Assembly (NCBI GenBank): GCA_028869035.1
Contig: JAGWTL010000052.1
Coordinates: forward strand, 1 to 12,784
Length of the DNA stretch: 12,784 nucleotides
Direction: 5' to 3'
From: Burkholderiales bacterium
GTDB lineage: Bacteria > Pseudomonadota > Gammaproteobacteria > Burkholderiales > Burkholderiaceae_C
The position numbers were made by a program, and so were the translations under genes. Below are positions 1 to 7,352 of this stretch, one piece after another. Every line of letters begins with the position of its first letter. Position 1 is the first letter of the stretch. The notes beneath the pieces were generated by a model. That model searched no databases, was not told the origin of the DNA, and saw only the letters and a program-made list of their open reading frames with translations.

Positions 1-495
1 CTGAAGAGAGTTGATGAGCTTGCTGAAAATTGTCTCGGGCTTGTCATCTCGGGATCGAAGTCCGGTGTCGGTAAGGAGCTTTGAGAGTCGGCCGAAGTTC
101 TCGGACTGCGTTTCGCCAGCGATCTCAACAATCCAGTTTCCAACGAGGGAAAGAACGTAGGCCTTCCAAACGCTGACGTACTGGCCCTCAGTTAGTGCTT
201 GTTGCTGAACCAACTTCTGGAAGATTGGATTGCCGGCAGGATTAAAGCCAGCTAGAACCTCAATGCCCTTGAGCTCCGGTATGCTTCCAAAGCGCTTCTG
301 AAGAACTCGATAGACGGCTGTCTTTCCGGTTCCCTTGTCTCCGGCGATGACATCCGCTTCATCTTTAACCAATGCATGGAATGCTTCGTTTTCTACAAAG
401 TACTTCTCAAGAGACTTGTCAAATTCGGCAACAGAACTTCCTACGTCGAGCATCCGGAGTAGTTCCTTGACTTGTGCGACTGAGGTGTTCGGCAT
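1..495 (-). CDS. P-loop ATPase, Sll1717-like, partial (C-terminus outside window)
   Basis: The 165 N-terminal residues of a protein that continues past the left edge. A Walker A motif, AGDKGTGKTA, lies at residues 51-60 and follows an acidic/aromatic N-terminal helix (EFDKSLEKYF, 24-33). Residues 71-125 (SIPELKGIEV, then FNPAGNPIFQK, then EGQYVSVWKAY) fit, from memory of the family, the P-loop ATPases named after cyanobacterial Sll1717, whose function is poorly known and which often sit in genomic islands. Start: ATG at 495-493, chosen because GGAG (506-503) lies 7 nt upstream; an in-frame ATG at 513 lacks such a site. Base composition is much lower in GC than the genes from 746 onward, suggesting horizontal acquisition. 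Walker B and any effector domain would be outside the window, so the biochemical role stays open. The P-loop call is firm and the family name moderately so. Confidence 0.8.
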   Translation of the reverse strand, partial: MPNTSVAQVKELLRMLDVGSSVAEFDKSLEKYFVENEAFHALVKDEADVIAGDKGTGKTAVYRVLQKRFGSIPELKGIEVLAGFNPAGNPIFQKLVQQQALTEGQYVSVWKAYVLSLVGNWIVEIAGETQSENFGRLSKLLTDTGLRSRDDKPETIFSKLINSLQ

Positions 496-529
496 TAGGC
501 AACTCCAATTCATCAAGACGTGGAACAGT

Positions 530-616
530 CTAGCGCGGCAAAGTCATATGTAACGTCTGTGAGTCCACGCAGTGATATGGATCGAAAAGTGCGAACTGAC
601 ATGGCCGAGCGATCAT
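530..616 (-). CDS. candidate 28-residue small protein or leader peptide upstream of the ATPase
   Basis: A short frame starting at ATG 616-614 (or the adjacent in-frame GTG 619-617) and ending at TAG 532-530. It begins MIARPCQFALFDPYHC and has two Cys and no predicted membrane segment. Support comes from the signals rather than the sequence: AAGGGAGG (632-625) is a near-perfect Shine-Dalgarno placed 8 nt before the ATG, and a promoter-like pair lies just upstream at 651-679. It ends 34 nt before the ATPase start, so both would share a transcript. It could be a leader peptide, a small partner of the ATPase, or a chance frame. The same frame stays open to a TTG at 730, but that longer start has no comparable ribosome site. 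Confidence 0.35.
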   Translation of the reverse strand: MIARPCQFALFDPYHCVDSQTLHMTLPR

Positions 617-650
617 CACGCGTTCCTCCCTTGTGTTTGTAAGTGCTTGA

Positions 651-679
651 TTTATATCTGAAACCTCATCGACCGCCAA
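651..679 (-). promoter_or_regulatory. sigma70-like promoter for the small ORF and ATPase
   Basis: Reading the minus strand, TTGGCG (679-674; 4 of 6 matches to TTGACA) is followed after exactly 17 bp by TATAAA (656-651; 5 of 6 matches to TATAAT). Transcription would start near 644, about 12 nt ahead of the strong AAGGGAGG ribosome site at 632-625. The element lies in the low-GC segment, so AT-rich chance matches are more likely here than elsewhere, but the spacing and position are right. Confidence 0.5.
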
Positions 680-745
680 CGATTCCAGTGGAATGAAACA
701 CCGCAAAACCCGCAGGAGCGAGCGTGTCAACTGAACTGAGTGTCC

Positions 746-1021
746 TCATTCCCCGCCATCAAACAGATTCCGAAACTTCTGCGCCGCATCCTCCGCGCCG
801 GTGCCCTTGCTCATCGGCACCCCTTTCGGATACTCCTCTGCGATCCGGTCTTCCCAATAGGTCGTCGGGTTGGGCGCGCTGCACAGCCGACGAAAGACTT
901 CCTGCGGCACCTGCTTGTAGGCGAACACGGTTTTGTCGTCCCGATGCAGGTCCAGCTGCTGGGTGGTCGCGTCGTAGTCCGCGCGGCGGAAACGCCCGAT
1001 CGTGAAGGTCTTGGTTTGCAT
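746..1021 (-). CDS. KTSC domain-containing protein
   Basis: A 91-residue soluble protein made almost entirely of one KTSC-like domain, a fold named after the C-terminus of some lysyl-tRNA synthetases and also found as a stand-alone bacterial protein. Family-like features are the YD...L.L strand pattern (YDATTQQLDLH), the FAYKQVPQEVF segment (VP followed by an aromatic) and the closing W-x2-RI-x3-YP element. The molecular role of stand-alone KTSC proteins is not established. Start: ATG 1021-1019 is preferred because AGGA (1034-1031) lies 9 nt upstream; a TTG seven codons earlier would also be in frame. It follows the AsmA gene by 73 bp on the same strand and may be cotranscribed. It is the first gene with host-like high GC next to the low-GC left edge. 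Confidence 0.8.
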   Translation of the reverse strand: MQTKTFTIGRFRRADYDATTQQLDLHRDDKTVFAYKQVPQEVFRRLCSAPNPTTYWEDRIAEEYPKGVPMSKGTGAEDAAQKFRNLFDGGE

Positions 1022-1030
1022 GGCGCATTG

Positions 1031-1050
1031 TCCTGGGCGCAAAGCCCAGG
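1031..1050 (-). promoter_or_regulatory. hairpin overlapping the KTSC ribosome binding site
   Basis: A perfect 7-bp GC-rich stem, CCTGGGC / GCCCAGG (1050-1044 with 1038-1032 on the minus strand), with a 5-nt loop. In the mRNA the last three stem bases are the first three of the AGGA Shine-Dalgarno (1034-1031) of the KTSC gene, so folding would hide the ribosome site. No U-tract follows, which argues against a simple intrinsic terminator. Confidence 0.45.
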
Positions 1051-1094
1051 CGCAAGGGGCTTCAGGCGTCGCCGTCTGATCGCGGCTGCGACGT

Positions 1095-3494
1095 TTATTT
1101 GCCTGCGGGTTTGCCGGCGCTGGCCGTGCTTGCGGCGGTTGTCATGCCGGCCGTCGGCACTGGCACCGGTGCCAAGGCCGCCGTCACGCGGGCCTGGTTG
1201 ATTCGCGCCAGCCGGCCCAGGCCGCCGCCGCTGGCTTCGCCCAGGCTGTAGCTGAGGGTGGCCGCGTTCATGGGGCCGTTGATGCGCATGGGGATGTTGA
1301 TGCCCGAGAGTTCGGCCAGCTCACCCGCGCTGGTCCGCTTGAGGCCGAGCGCCACCGTGGTGTCGAGCCAGGCGTCGACCTGCAGGCTGTCGAGGTCCAG
1401 GTCCACTTCGCCCTTGCTGGTGAAGAGTGGGGACTTGAACAGCAGGTCTTCGCTGCGCGCCTTGCCCTGCGCCAGTGTCACACTGGCCTTGAGTTCGTTG
1501 TAGGCGGTGGTCTCGGTCAGGCGCACGCTGTCGCGGCGTTCGGCGCCGCTCAGGCCCAGCTGGTCCTTGCCCGCGAGCAGGGCCTCGGGCAGGTCCAGGC
1601 CGGCCAGTGTGCCGCGCGTGAGCGCCAGGCTGGCCGTGCCCGTGAGCGACTGGCGCAGCGCCGCCAAGGTGGCGCCCTGGGCATTCAGGTCCAGAACCAG
1701 CTGGCCCTTGCCGCTGAGCGTGGCCTCGCCGCCGGGCAGCAGATCGGCCAGCAGGGCATCGAACTGCACGCCCGTGAGTTTCTGGCGCAGGCTGAGCTGG
1801 GGTGTTTCGCCCGCCGTGAGGCTCAGGCCCCCTGACAGACTGCCACCGTAGAGCCTGGCCGCGAGGGGCTCCACGCTCAGCGTGCCGGAAGCCGCGCGCA
1901 ACTCGGCGCTGAACTGGCTGGCCTGCAGGCGCGCCACGCGCAAGTTTTCGCTGCGCAGCTTGCCGCGCAGGTTCAGGGTCTTGAGCCGGGCCAAGTCCTG
2001 GGCCTGCGTGCTCTCCTGCAGGCGGCGTGTCCAGTCGCCGACGAGGTAACGGTCCAGGTCCAGCGTGGTGGCCGCAAGGTCGAAGGTCCAGGCCGGTGAC
2101 TTGAAATCCTGCAGCTGCACACGGCCGCTGAGCTGGTTGTCGTCCACACTGGCCTTGAGGTCCAGTGTCACTTCCTGTGGGGTCAGCGCGGCCTGCAGCT
2201 TGCCACTGGCCGTGGCCTGCAGGCGCGCGGCCAGCAGAGGATGGCTGGCGTTCCAGCTGCTGTTGAGGTTTTCGAGTTGCAGCTGGCGCTTCTCAGGCTC
2301 GTAGAGCAGGGGGCTGTCGCCGCGCCCTTGCAGCTGGCTGCTCGCGTTCTTGAACTCCAGGCTGGCCTGCACGTCGGCGCTGCGCCAGGCCTTGGGGCCG
2401 GCCTCCAGCGCCGCGGTCTGCAGCGTGGTGGCCAGCAGGGTCTGCTCGCGTTGCGCGCTGCCTTCGAGCTGGAGGGCGTTGATCTGCCACAGGCCCTGCG
2501 CCAGCTGCGCGCGTGCCGTGCTGAGTTTGCCTTCGAGCTGGTCTGCGCCCAGCTTGCCGCGCGCCGTGGCGCTGAAGGGCTCCAGCAGCAGCTTGTGCTG
2601 GGCCGGCCAGGCGCTGAACTTGCCGCGCCAGTCCAGCGCCAGGTCCTTGGCGCCCAGGGCCTCGCCCTGGGCATGGCCTTCCATCTGCGAGAGTTCATAG
2701 CGCTGGCTGGCGTGGTCGTAGAGCAGCTGCGCGTTCAGGCGCACTTGCAGGTCGGCCTGGGGCTGTGCCGATTGCAGGCGCCCGCTGGCCTGCACCTGGC
2801 CGGCCGTGGCGTCGGCCAGGCGGCCGGTTTCCAGCTTGAGTTCGCGCAGGGAAAAGGCCTGGCCCGAGGCCTCGTCGTGAAAGTGCAGCGTGGCATCGAG
2901 CACGCGCACCTTCTCCAAGGCGAACTGCAGCTCGCCCATCCAGTCGGCCGGCTCCAGCAGGTCGTCGAAATTGGTGCTGCCGTCGGGGTGGCGCAGCAGC
3001 CGCGCCTGCAGGCCGTCGAGCACGACGCGCTCCACCTGCACCTGCTTGCGCAGCAGGGGCCACCAGGCCACATAAAGCCGCGTGTTCTCGACCGATGCGA
3101 ACTGGCCGTCGCCGCGGCGCTCGCTCAGGCTGAGCTTGCCGGTCTCCAGACCGAGCTGGGGGAACCAGGTGATGTGGATGTCCCCTTCGAGCACCAGGTC
3201 GCGTTGTTTGTGCGTCTTGACGTAGTCGACGATCTGCGTCTTGAAGTCATTGGCATCGAGCAGGTAGAAGCCCAGGCTGATGATGCCGCCGAGGAGCGTC
3301 AGCACCAGCAGCAGGCTGCCCAGGGCGTGGCGCCAGTACTCCTTGGCATAGCCTTCGGCAAAAGGCGGCTTGAAGGGCAGCACATAACCCAGGCCCGTGC
3401 CGACCACGCCGTACCAGCCCAGGAAGGCGAGCTTGAGCGAACCCGGCTGCTCGGGGGCGGGTGCCGGCGGGGCTTTCTTGCTGGGCTTGCTCAT
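1095..3494 (-). CDS. AsmA family protein
   Basis: A 799-residue envelope protein. A cytoplasmic Pro/Lys-rich N-terminus (1-20) and an amphipathic stretch precede one membrane segment at about 57-79, followed by the AsmA-type periplasmic beginning DANDFKTQIVDYV (80-92) and GDIHITWFPQLGLETGKLSLS (104-124, typical AsmA pattern). The long remainder is repetitive beta-rich sequence, and it closes with an AsmA C-terminal signature (GINIPMRINGPM). AsmA-like proteins are inner-membrane-anchored, bridge-like proteins implicated in outer-membrane lipid/phospholipid homeostasis (the clan also includes TamB and YhdP). E. coli AsmA has 617 residues, so this is a longer version. Start: ATG 3494-3492 has no Shine-Dalgarno, but the next in-frame Met is near residue 186, past the membrane anchor. 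The 102 bp between it and the upstream DUF1304 gene contain no clear promoter or terminator. Confidence 0.9.
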   Translation of the reverse strand: MSKPSKKAPPAPAPEQPGSLKLAFLGWYGVVGTGLGYVLPFKPPFAEGYAKEYWRHALGSLLLVLTLLGGIISLGFYLLDANDFKTQIVDYVKTHKQRDLVLEGDIHITWFPQLGLETGKLSLSERRGDGQFASVENTRLYVAWWPLLRKQVQVERVVLDGLQARLLRHPDGSTNFDDLLEPADWMGELQFALEKVRVLDATLHFHDEASGQAFSLRELKLETGRLADATAGQVQASGRLQSAQPQADLQVRLNAQLLYDHASQRYELSQMEGHAQGEALGAKDLALDWRGKFSAWPAQHKLLLEPFSATARGKLGADQLEGKLSTARAQLAQGLWQINALQLEGSAQREQTLLATTLQTAALEAGPKAWRSADVQASLEFKNASSQLQGRGDSPLLYEPEKRQLQLENLNSSWNASHPLLAARLQATASGKLQAALTPQEVTLDLKASVDDNQLSGRVQLQDFKSPAWTFDLAATTLDLDRYLVGDWTRRLQESTQAQDLARLKTLNLRGKLRSENLRVARLQASQFSAELRAASGTLSVEPLAARLYGGSLSGGLSLTAGETPQLSLRQKLTGVQFDALLADLLPGGEATLSGKGQLVLDLNAQGATLAALRQSLTGTASLALTRGTLAGLDLPEALLAGKDQLGLSGAERRDSVRLTETTAYNELKASVTLAQGKARSEDLLFKSPLFTSKGEVDLDLDSLQVDAWLDTTVALGLKRTSAGELAELSGINIPMRINGPMNAATLSYSLGEASGGGLGRLARINQARVTAALAPVPVPTAGMTTAASTASAGKPAGK

Positions 3495-3596
3495 GGGGGA
3501 CGGGGCGTGGGGGCGGGAGGATCATTCTTGATGAAGCCGCTCTGGCCGTCTGTAAGTTGTGGTAACCAGTACCAGGGGGCCCCGCCCCGGAGGCGC

Positions 3597-3953
3597 TCAG
3601 GCGAGCAGGCGCAGCAGCAGGCCCAGTGCGGCCGGCAGGGCCTGCACGAAGAGGATCTTGCGGCTGGCGGTGGCCGCGCCGTAGAGGCCGGCCACCAGCA
3701 CGCAGAGCAGGAAGAAGACCTGGATGTGCGTGCCCGCCGCGCCCAGGCTCAGGCCCCAGAGCAGGCCCGCGGCCAGGAAGCCGTTGTACAGGCCCTGGTT
3801 GGCGGCCAGCACCTTGGAGGCCTGGGCCCTCTCCAGCGTCTGGCCGAAGGCCTTCAGGCCGGCCGGCTTGTCCCAGAGGAACATTTCCAGCACGAGGAAA
3901 TAGATGTGCAGCAGGGCGACAAGGACGATGACGATGGAGGCGAGGAGGGCCAT
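3597..3953 (-). CDS. DUF1304 family integral membrane protein
   Basis: 118 residues with four predicted membrane segments, at about 3-24, 52-72, 77-96 and 100-117. The family signature is clear: LLHIYFLVLEMFLW (14-27) and KVLAANQGLYNGFLAAGLLW (47-66). DUF1304 proteins are small bacterial inner-membrane proteins of unknown function. Start: ATG 3953-3951 follows AAGGA at a 5-nt gap and begins directly at the first membrane helix; a longer in-frame start 14 codons upstream would add a basic leader overlapping the proposed promoter. The gene lies between the catabolic operon and AsmA on the same strand, separated from TauE/SafE by a 94-bp gap with its own promoter-like element, so it is probably a separate unit. 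Confidence 0.85.
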   Translation of the reverse strand: MALLASIVIVLVALLHIYFLVLEMFLWDKPAGLKAFGQTLERAQASKVLAANQGLYNGFLAAGLLWGLSLGAAGTHIQVFFLLCVLVAGLYGAATASRKILFVQALPAALGLLLRLLA

Positions 3954-3978
3954 GGCGTTCCTTCGGTTGAGGTGCGCC

Positions 3979-4008
3979 AGTATGCGGCGACACACCGGGC
4001 GCTGACAA
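3979..4008 (-). promoter_or_regulatory. sigma70-like promoter for the DUF1304 gene
   Basis: On the minus strand TTGTCA (4008-4003; 5 of 6 matches) is separated by 18 bp from CATACT (3984-3979; 4 of 6 matches). Initiation near 3972 would leave a leader of about 20 nt containing the AAGGA ribosome site. Seen by eye; it has not been scored against background. Confidence 0.4.
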
Positions 4009-4020
4009 GCGATGGAAGGA

Positions 4021-4039
4021 GCGCCCGGGGGCTGGGCGC
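4021..4039 (-). terminator. GC-rich hairpin after the TauE/SafE gene, possible operon terminator
   Basis: GCGCCC (4039-4034 on the minus strand) pairs with GGGCGC (4026-4021) around a 7-nt loop. It starts 8 nt past the TauE/SafE stop codon, where an operon terminator would be expected. The following sequence has no run of T, so it is either a weak intrinsic terminator or a 3'-end stabilising hairpin. Confidence 0.35.
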
Positions 4040-4047
4040 GCCTGTTT

Positions 4048-4788
4048 TCAGCGGTCCGGCCAGGCCATCCAGAGGATGGACAGGCCCGAGACCCCCATCA
4101 CCGCCTCCATGAGCTGCAGGAAACGGTGCTCGGGCAGGTGCAGCACCAGGCGCTTGGACAGCGTGGAGCCTGCAAACACAAAGACACCGATGACCAGGCC
4201 CTGGGCGATGGCGCGCGCGTCGATCACGCCGAGTTGGTGAAAGGTCGCGCCCTTGGCCAGGAAGACGGTCAGGGAGCTGGCGGCCTCGGTGCCGATGTAG
4301 GCGCCCTTGAGCAGGCCGTAGGAGAGGAAGAAGGGCGTGTTGATGGCGCCGGTGGAGGCCACGATGCCCGTGAGGTAGCCGATGACCGCGCCCACCAGAG
4401 CCATGTGCCACAGGCGCAGCTTGAACTGCTGGCGGCGCAGCCAGCGCCGCGCGGGGATCATGAGCAGCAGGAAGCTGCCCAGGATGAGTTCGATCAGGCG
4501 CGGGTTGAACTGCACCAGGGTGTTGGCGCCCAGCACCACGGCGGGCACGGCGGTGGCGCTGTAGACGCCGCAGACGCGCCAGTCGATGCTGCGCCACCAC
4601 AGGCCCACGCGCGCCAGATTGGCCACGATGGCCACCAGGGCGATCACGGGCACGGCCTGCATGGGGCCGTAGAAATGCACCAGCGGCGGCATCAGCAGGA
4701 TGGTGGTGCCGAAGCCGATCACGCCGCCCAGCACGCCGGCGCCCAGGCCCACGGCGCAGACCAGCAGCATGGGAAGAAATTCATTCAT
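4048..4788 (-). CDS. sulfite exporter TauE/SafE family permease
   Basis: A 246-residue polytopic membrane protein with the two-repeat architecture of the TauE/SafE family (about 8 helices). The glycine-rich first helix GAGVLGGVIGFGTT (16-29) is diagnostic, and the start of the second repeat, GIVASTGAINTPFFLSYG, is also typical. Members move sulfite, sulfoacetate or other organosulfur anions across the inner membrane, though many have unknown substrates. The ATG (4788-4786) overlaps the TGA of the MFS gene as ATGA, with no Shine-Dalgarno of its own, so translation is probably coupled. It is the last gene of the leftward catabolic operon. In that setting it could export sulfite or import an anionic aromatic; neither is shown by sequence. 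Confidence 0.88.
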   Translation of the reverse strand: MNEFLPMLLVCAVGLGAGVLGGVIGFGTTILLMPPLVHFYGPMQAVPVIALVAIVANLARVGLWWRSIDWRVCGVYSATAVPAVVLGANTLVQFNPRLIELILGSFLLLMIPARRWLRRQQFKLRLWHMALVGAVIGYLTGIVASTGAINTPFFLSYGLLKGAYIGTEAASSLTVFLAKGATFHQLGVIDARAIAQGLVIGVFVFAGSTLSKRLVLHLPEHRFLQLMEAVMGVSGLSILWMAWPDR

Positions 4789-6422
4789 GTGTGGCGCACC
4801 GTGCCCTCGATCACGAAACGCTTCACGACCGGCGTGGCGTCACCGATGTGGAAGGCGCGCGCCCGTTCACGCAGCGCAACGTCGTCGGCGGTCATGCGCT
4901 CGAAACGGCGCAGGTGATCGGTCCAGGATTCGTCGACGATGTGCTCGACGTAGACCCCCGGCTGGCTCAGATCGCGCAGCAGCTCCCAGTGGAGCGCGCC
5001 GCGGCGCAGGCGGCTGTGCCGGTTGTCCTCCAGCACGGCCTTGAACGCTTCGGCCTGCGCCGGATCGATGCGGTACTCGATCGTGACCAGGATATGGCCG
5101 GAGGGCGGGGGTGTACTGAGAACCGGCTGGGTGTACTCGCTTGCCGGTGTCAGGTCTTGCTCCTCGTGGTGGCCCGCCCAGTAGCGGTGGGCCAGGAACA
5201 GGGTCAGCATGGCGGATATGGCCGCCACCAGGAGGCTGGTCTGCACGCTGCTCCAGGTGGCCACCTGGCCCCAGACGGCGGCGCCGATGGCGCCGGAGCC
5301 CATGAGCGCCATCTGGTACAGGGACATGCCCCGGGCGCGCACCCAGTTGGGCAGCGCCATCTGCGCCGACACACTCAGGGAATTGGCCACCGTGATCCAG
5401 GCCACGCCGCCCAGGAACATGGTGGGGACTGCCACGTAGACGTTGGGCGCAAAGGCCATCACGGCCATGGACGCGGCCTGCAGTGTGGTGCCGAAGGCCA
5501 CGCGCTGGTCCAGGTTCATGGCCTGGCGCAGACGCGGCAGGAAGAGCACGGCGAGCACGGCGCCCAGGCCCATGGCGGCCAGCAGCAGGGTGAAGGTGCC
5601 CGCGCCGCCGTCGGGCAGGCCGCGCGCCACCAGCGGCAGCAGGGCCAGCACGGCGGTGCAGTGGCTGTAGAACAGGGCGATGCGCAGCAGCACGACACGC
5701 AGGCGCGCCGAGTGCGTGACAAACTGCAGGCCCACGCGCATGGCGCTGAAGAAGCGCTCGCGGCCCAGCGGGTTGGGCATGTGCTCGCGGCGCCAGCGCA
5801 TGATGATGAAACCGGCGATCACGGAAAGCGCGGCATTGAGCAGGAAGACGTAGAGCGTGCCGGCGCTGGCGATCAGCGCGCCGGCCACCAGCGGCCCGAT
5901 GATGCGCGAGCCGTTCATGGCCGCGCCATTGAGGGCCAGGGCCGCCGGCAGCTGCGTGCGCGGCACCAGCTCGGGCACGATGGCGGCGAAGACCGGCCAG
6001 CGCATGGCCAGGCCGATGCCATTGGCAAAGGTCAGCAGCAACAACAGGGTCGGCGACATCCAGCCCGCCAGGATGGTCACGCACATCAGCAGGGCCACGC
6101 CGGCCACCCAGAACTGGGTCAGGATGAAATAGCGCCGACGGTCCAGGATGTCGGCCATGGCGCCGCTGGGCAGGCCCATCAGGAACACGGGCAGGGTCGC
6201 GGCGGTCTGCACCAGGGCCACCCAGATGGGGGTCGTGGTCAGCGAGGTCATCATCCACGCGGCCGCGACATCGTTCATCCACATGCAGACGTTGGCCACC
6301 AGCCAGGTGCCCCAGAGCATGCGGAACACCGGCAGGCGCAGCGGGGCCAGCGCCGACGGCGGTGGTGTGCTGCCGGGCGCAGCCGCCTCGGCGGGGTGAC
6401 GGGGGCGGAAGAGGGATCGCAT
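4785..6422 (-). CDS. MFS transporter, transmembrane secretion effector type (MFS_3), with C-terminal ABM-like domain
   Basis: 545 residues from the chosen start. A Pro/Ala-rich cytoplasmic N-terminus (about 1-25) is followed by roughly twelve membrane helices (about 33-415). The MFS motif A loop is PSGAMADILDRRR (85-97). After the last helices comes a Thr/Pro linker and a soluble domain (about 443-545, HILVTIEYRIDPAQAEAF onward) whose alternating pattern resembles the antibiotic-biosynthesis-monooxygenase (dimeric alpha/beta barrel) fold. This fusion is known for MFS proteins related to the enterobactin exporter EntS. Likely role: proton-driven efflux of an organic compound. Start: an ATG at 6431 has AGGAG only one base away, too close; the ATG at 6422 has it about 10 nt upstream and is preferred. 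It follows CobW by 24 bp and overlaps TauE/SafE by 4 bp. Confidence 0.88.
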   Translation of the reverse strand: MRSLFRPRHPAEAAAPGSTPPPSALAPLRLPVFRMLWGTWLVANVCMWMNDVAAAWMMTSLTTTPIWVALVQTAATLPVFLMGLPSGAMADILDRRRYFILTQFWVAGVALLMCVTILAGWMSPTLLLLLTFANGIGLAMRWPVFAAIVPELVPRTQLPAALALNGAAMNGSRIIGPLVAGALIASAGTLYVFLLNAALSVIAGFIIMRWRREHMPNPLGRERFFSAMRVGLQFVTHSARLRVVLLRIALFYSHCTAVLALLPLVARGLPDGGAGTFTLLLAAMGLGAVLAVLFLPRLRQAMNLDQRVAFGTTLQAASMAVMAFAPNVYVAVPTMFLGGVAWITVANSLSVSAQMALPNWVRARGMSLYQMALMGSGAIGAAVWGQVATWSSVQTSLLVAAISAMLTLFLAHRYWAGHHEEQDLTPASEYTQPVLSTPPPSGHILVTIEYRIDPAQAEAFKAVLEDNRHSRLRRGALHWELLRDLSQPGVYVEHIVDESWTDHLRRFERMTADDVALRERARAFHIGDATPVVKRFVIEGTVRHT

Positions 6423-6446
6423 GGGCCGCATTCTCCTGCAAGCGGC

Positions 6447-7352
6447 TCAGGCCGCCGCCGCGCCGTGCGCGCGAATGCAGGTCAGGCCCAGGGCCGGCGC
6501 CTCGCCCGCGAAGGGCGCAAGAGTCAAGTCCGGGTCGCCCAGGGTCCATTGCACCGTGTGCAGCGTGCCACTCTCCAGCGCCACCACGCCCTTGAGGCGC
6601 AGCAGCCCGTGGCCGCGCAGGTCATTAAAGCGGGCTTGCAGGGCCGTGACCGAAAGGGGCGCGGGCAGCGCGATGAAGGCCGCTGTTGCGGCGTGGTGAT
6701 GCGCGTGCGCGGCTGGCGTGGACACGGTTGCCGCGCGGCCGTCGCCCAGCAGCAGGGCCAGCAGCTGCGGCCAGGACAGCGAGGCTCGGGCCGACGGCGC
6801 CACGCGTGCGCGCGGGTTCAGGCCTTGCACCTCGGCCTGCAAAGTCTCGGGCGGAGCCTGGTCGGTCTTGGTGAGGATGACCGCGTCGGCCGCCTCGATC
6901 TGCGCACGCGCCTCGGCCTGGGCCGCGAGCAGGGCCGCACCGGCCGGGGCGCTGGCGCAGGCCAGCACGGCCGCCAGTTGGTAACGCTCGCGCAGGAAAG
7001 GCGTGGTGTCGAAGGCCGCGATGATGGGGCGCGGATCGGCCAGGCCCGTGGTCTCGATCACCACGCTGGAAAACGCGGGGCGCCGGCGCTGCAGGCGGTC
7101 CCACCAGAGTTCGGTGAGCGCCTCTTCCAGGCCGGGCAGGCCGCTGCAGCAGATGCAGCTGTTGGACAGCAGGCGGGTGCTGTCCACCGCGCTGGCCAGC
7201 TGGCGGTCGTCAAAGCCCACCTCGCCGATCTCGTTGACCACCAGGGCCGCGTCGGCCAGCGCCGGATCGCGCAGCCACTGTTGCAGCAGCGTGGTCTTGC
7301 CGCTGCCCAGGTAGCCGGTGAGCAGCCAGACGGGGATGCGGCGTGGGCTCAT
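6447..7352 (-). CDS. CobW/COG0523 (G3E) family GTPase, putative metal chaperone
   Basis: 301 residues. The GTPase domain shows Walker A GYLGSGKT (13-20), a switch region NEIGEVGFDD (40-49), the family metal-binding Cys motif CICC (66-69), Walker B-like ETTGLADP (100-107) and a base-recognition TKTD (161-164, in place of the usual NKxD). A short His cluster HAHHH (216-220) separates it from a CobW C-terminal domain (about 223-292). The family supplies Zn, Co, Fe or other metals to client enzymes (for example CobW, ZNG1, NhlE/P47K). The ATG overlaps the IclR stop as ATGA. Placement in an operon with a mononuclear-iron oxygenase and a zinc dehydrogenase suggests one of them is its client, which is inference. 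The segment where many relatives have a VVD motif reads VLACAS. Confidence 0.92.
   Translation of the reverse strand: MSPRRIPVWLLTGYLGSGKTTLLQQWLRDPALADAALVVNEIGEVGFDDRQLASAVDSTRLLSNSCICCSGLPGLEEALTELWWDRLQRRRPAFSSVVIETTGLADPRPIIAAFDTTPFLRERYQLAAVLACASAPAGAALLAAQAEARAQIEAADAVILTKTDQAPPETLQAEVQGLNPRARVAPSARASLSWPQLLALLLGDGRAATVSTPAAHAHHHAATAAFIALPAPLSVTALQARFNDLRGHGLLRLKGVVALESGTLHTVQWTLGDPDLTLAPFAGEAPALGLTCIRAHGAAAA

Noticed and set aside
530..730. 66-residue version of the small ORF starting at TTG 730
   Set aside because: The longer form overlaps the proposed promoter and has no ribosome site. Only the 28-codon form from 616 has expression signals.
496..745. tRNA or attachment site at the composition boundary
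   Set aside because: Searched by eye for a tRNA cloverleaf or direct repeat next to the low-GC segment; none could be supported.
3495..3596. GGGGC/GCCCC hairpin between DUF1304 and AsmA as a terminator
   Set aside because: The G/C run can pair in several registers and there is no T tract, so it is not distinguishable from chance in GC-rich DNA.
2241..4112. 623-codon open frame on the plus strand
   Set aside because: Antisense to AsmA and DUF1304, both recognisable. The translation is low-complexity Ala/Gln/Leu/Gly and it crosses an intergenic gap without any start signal.
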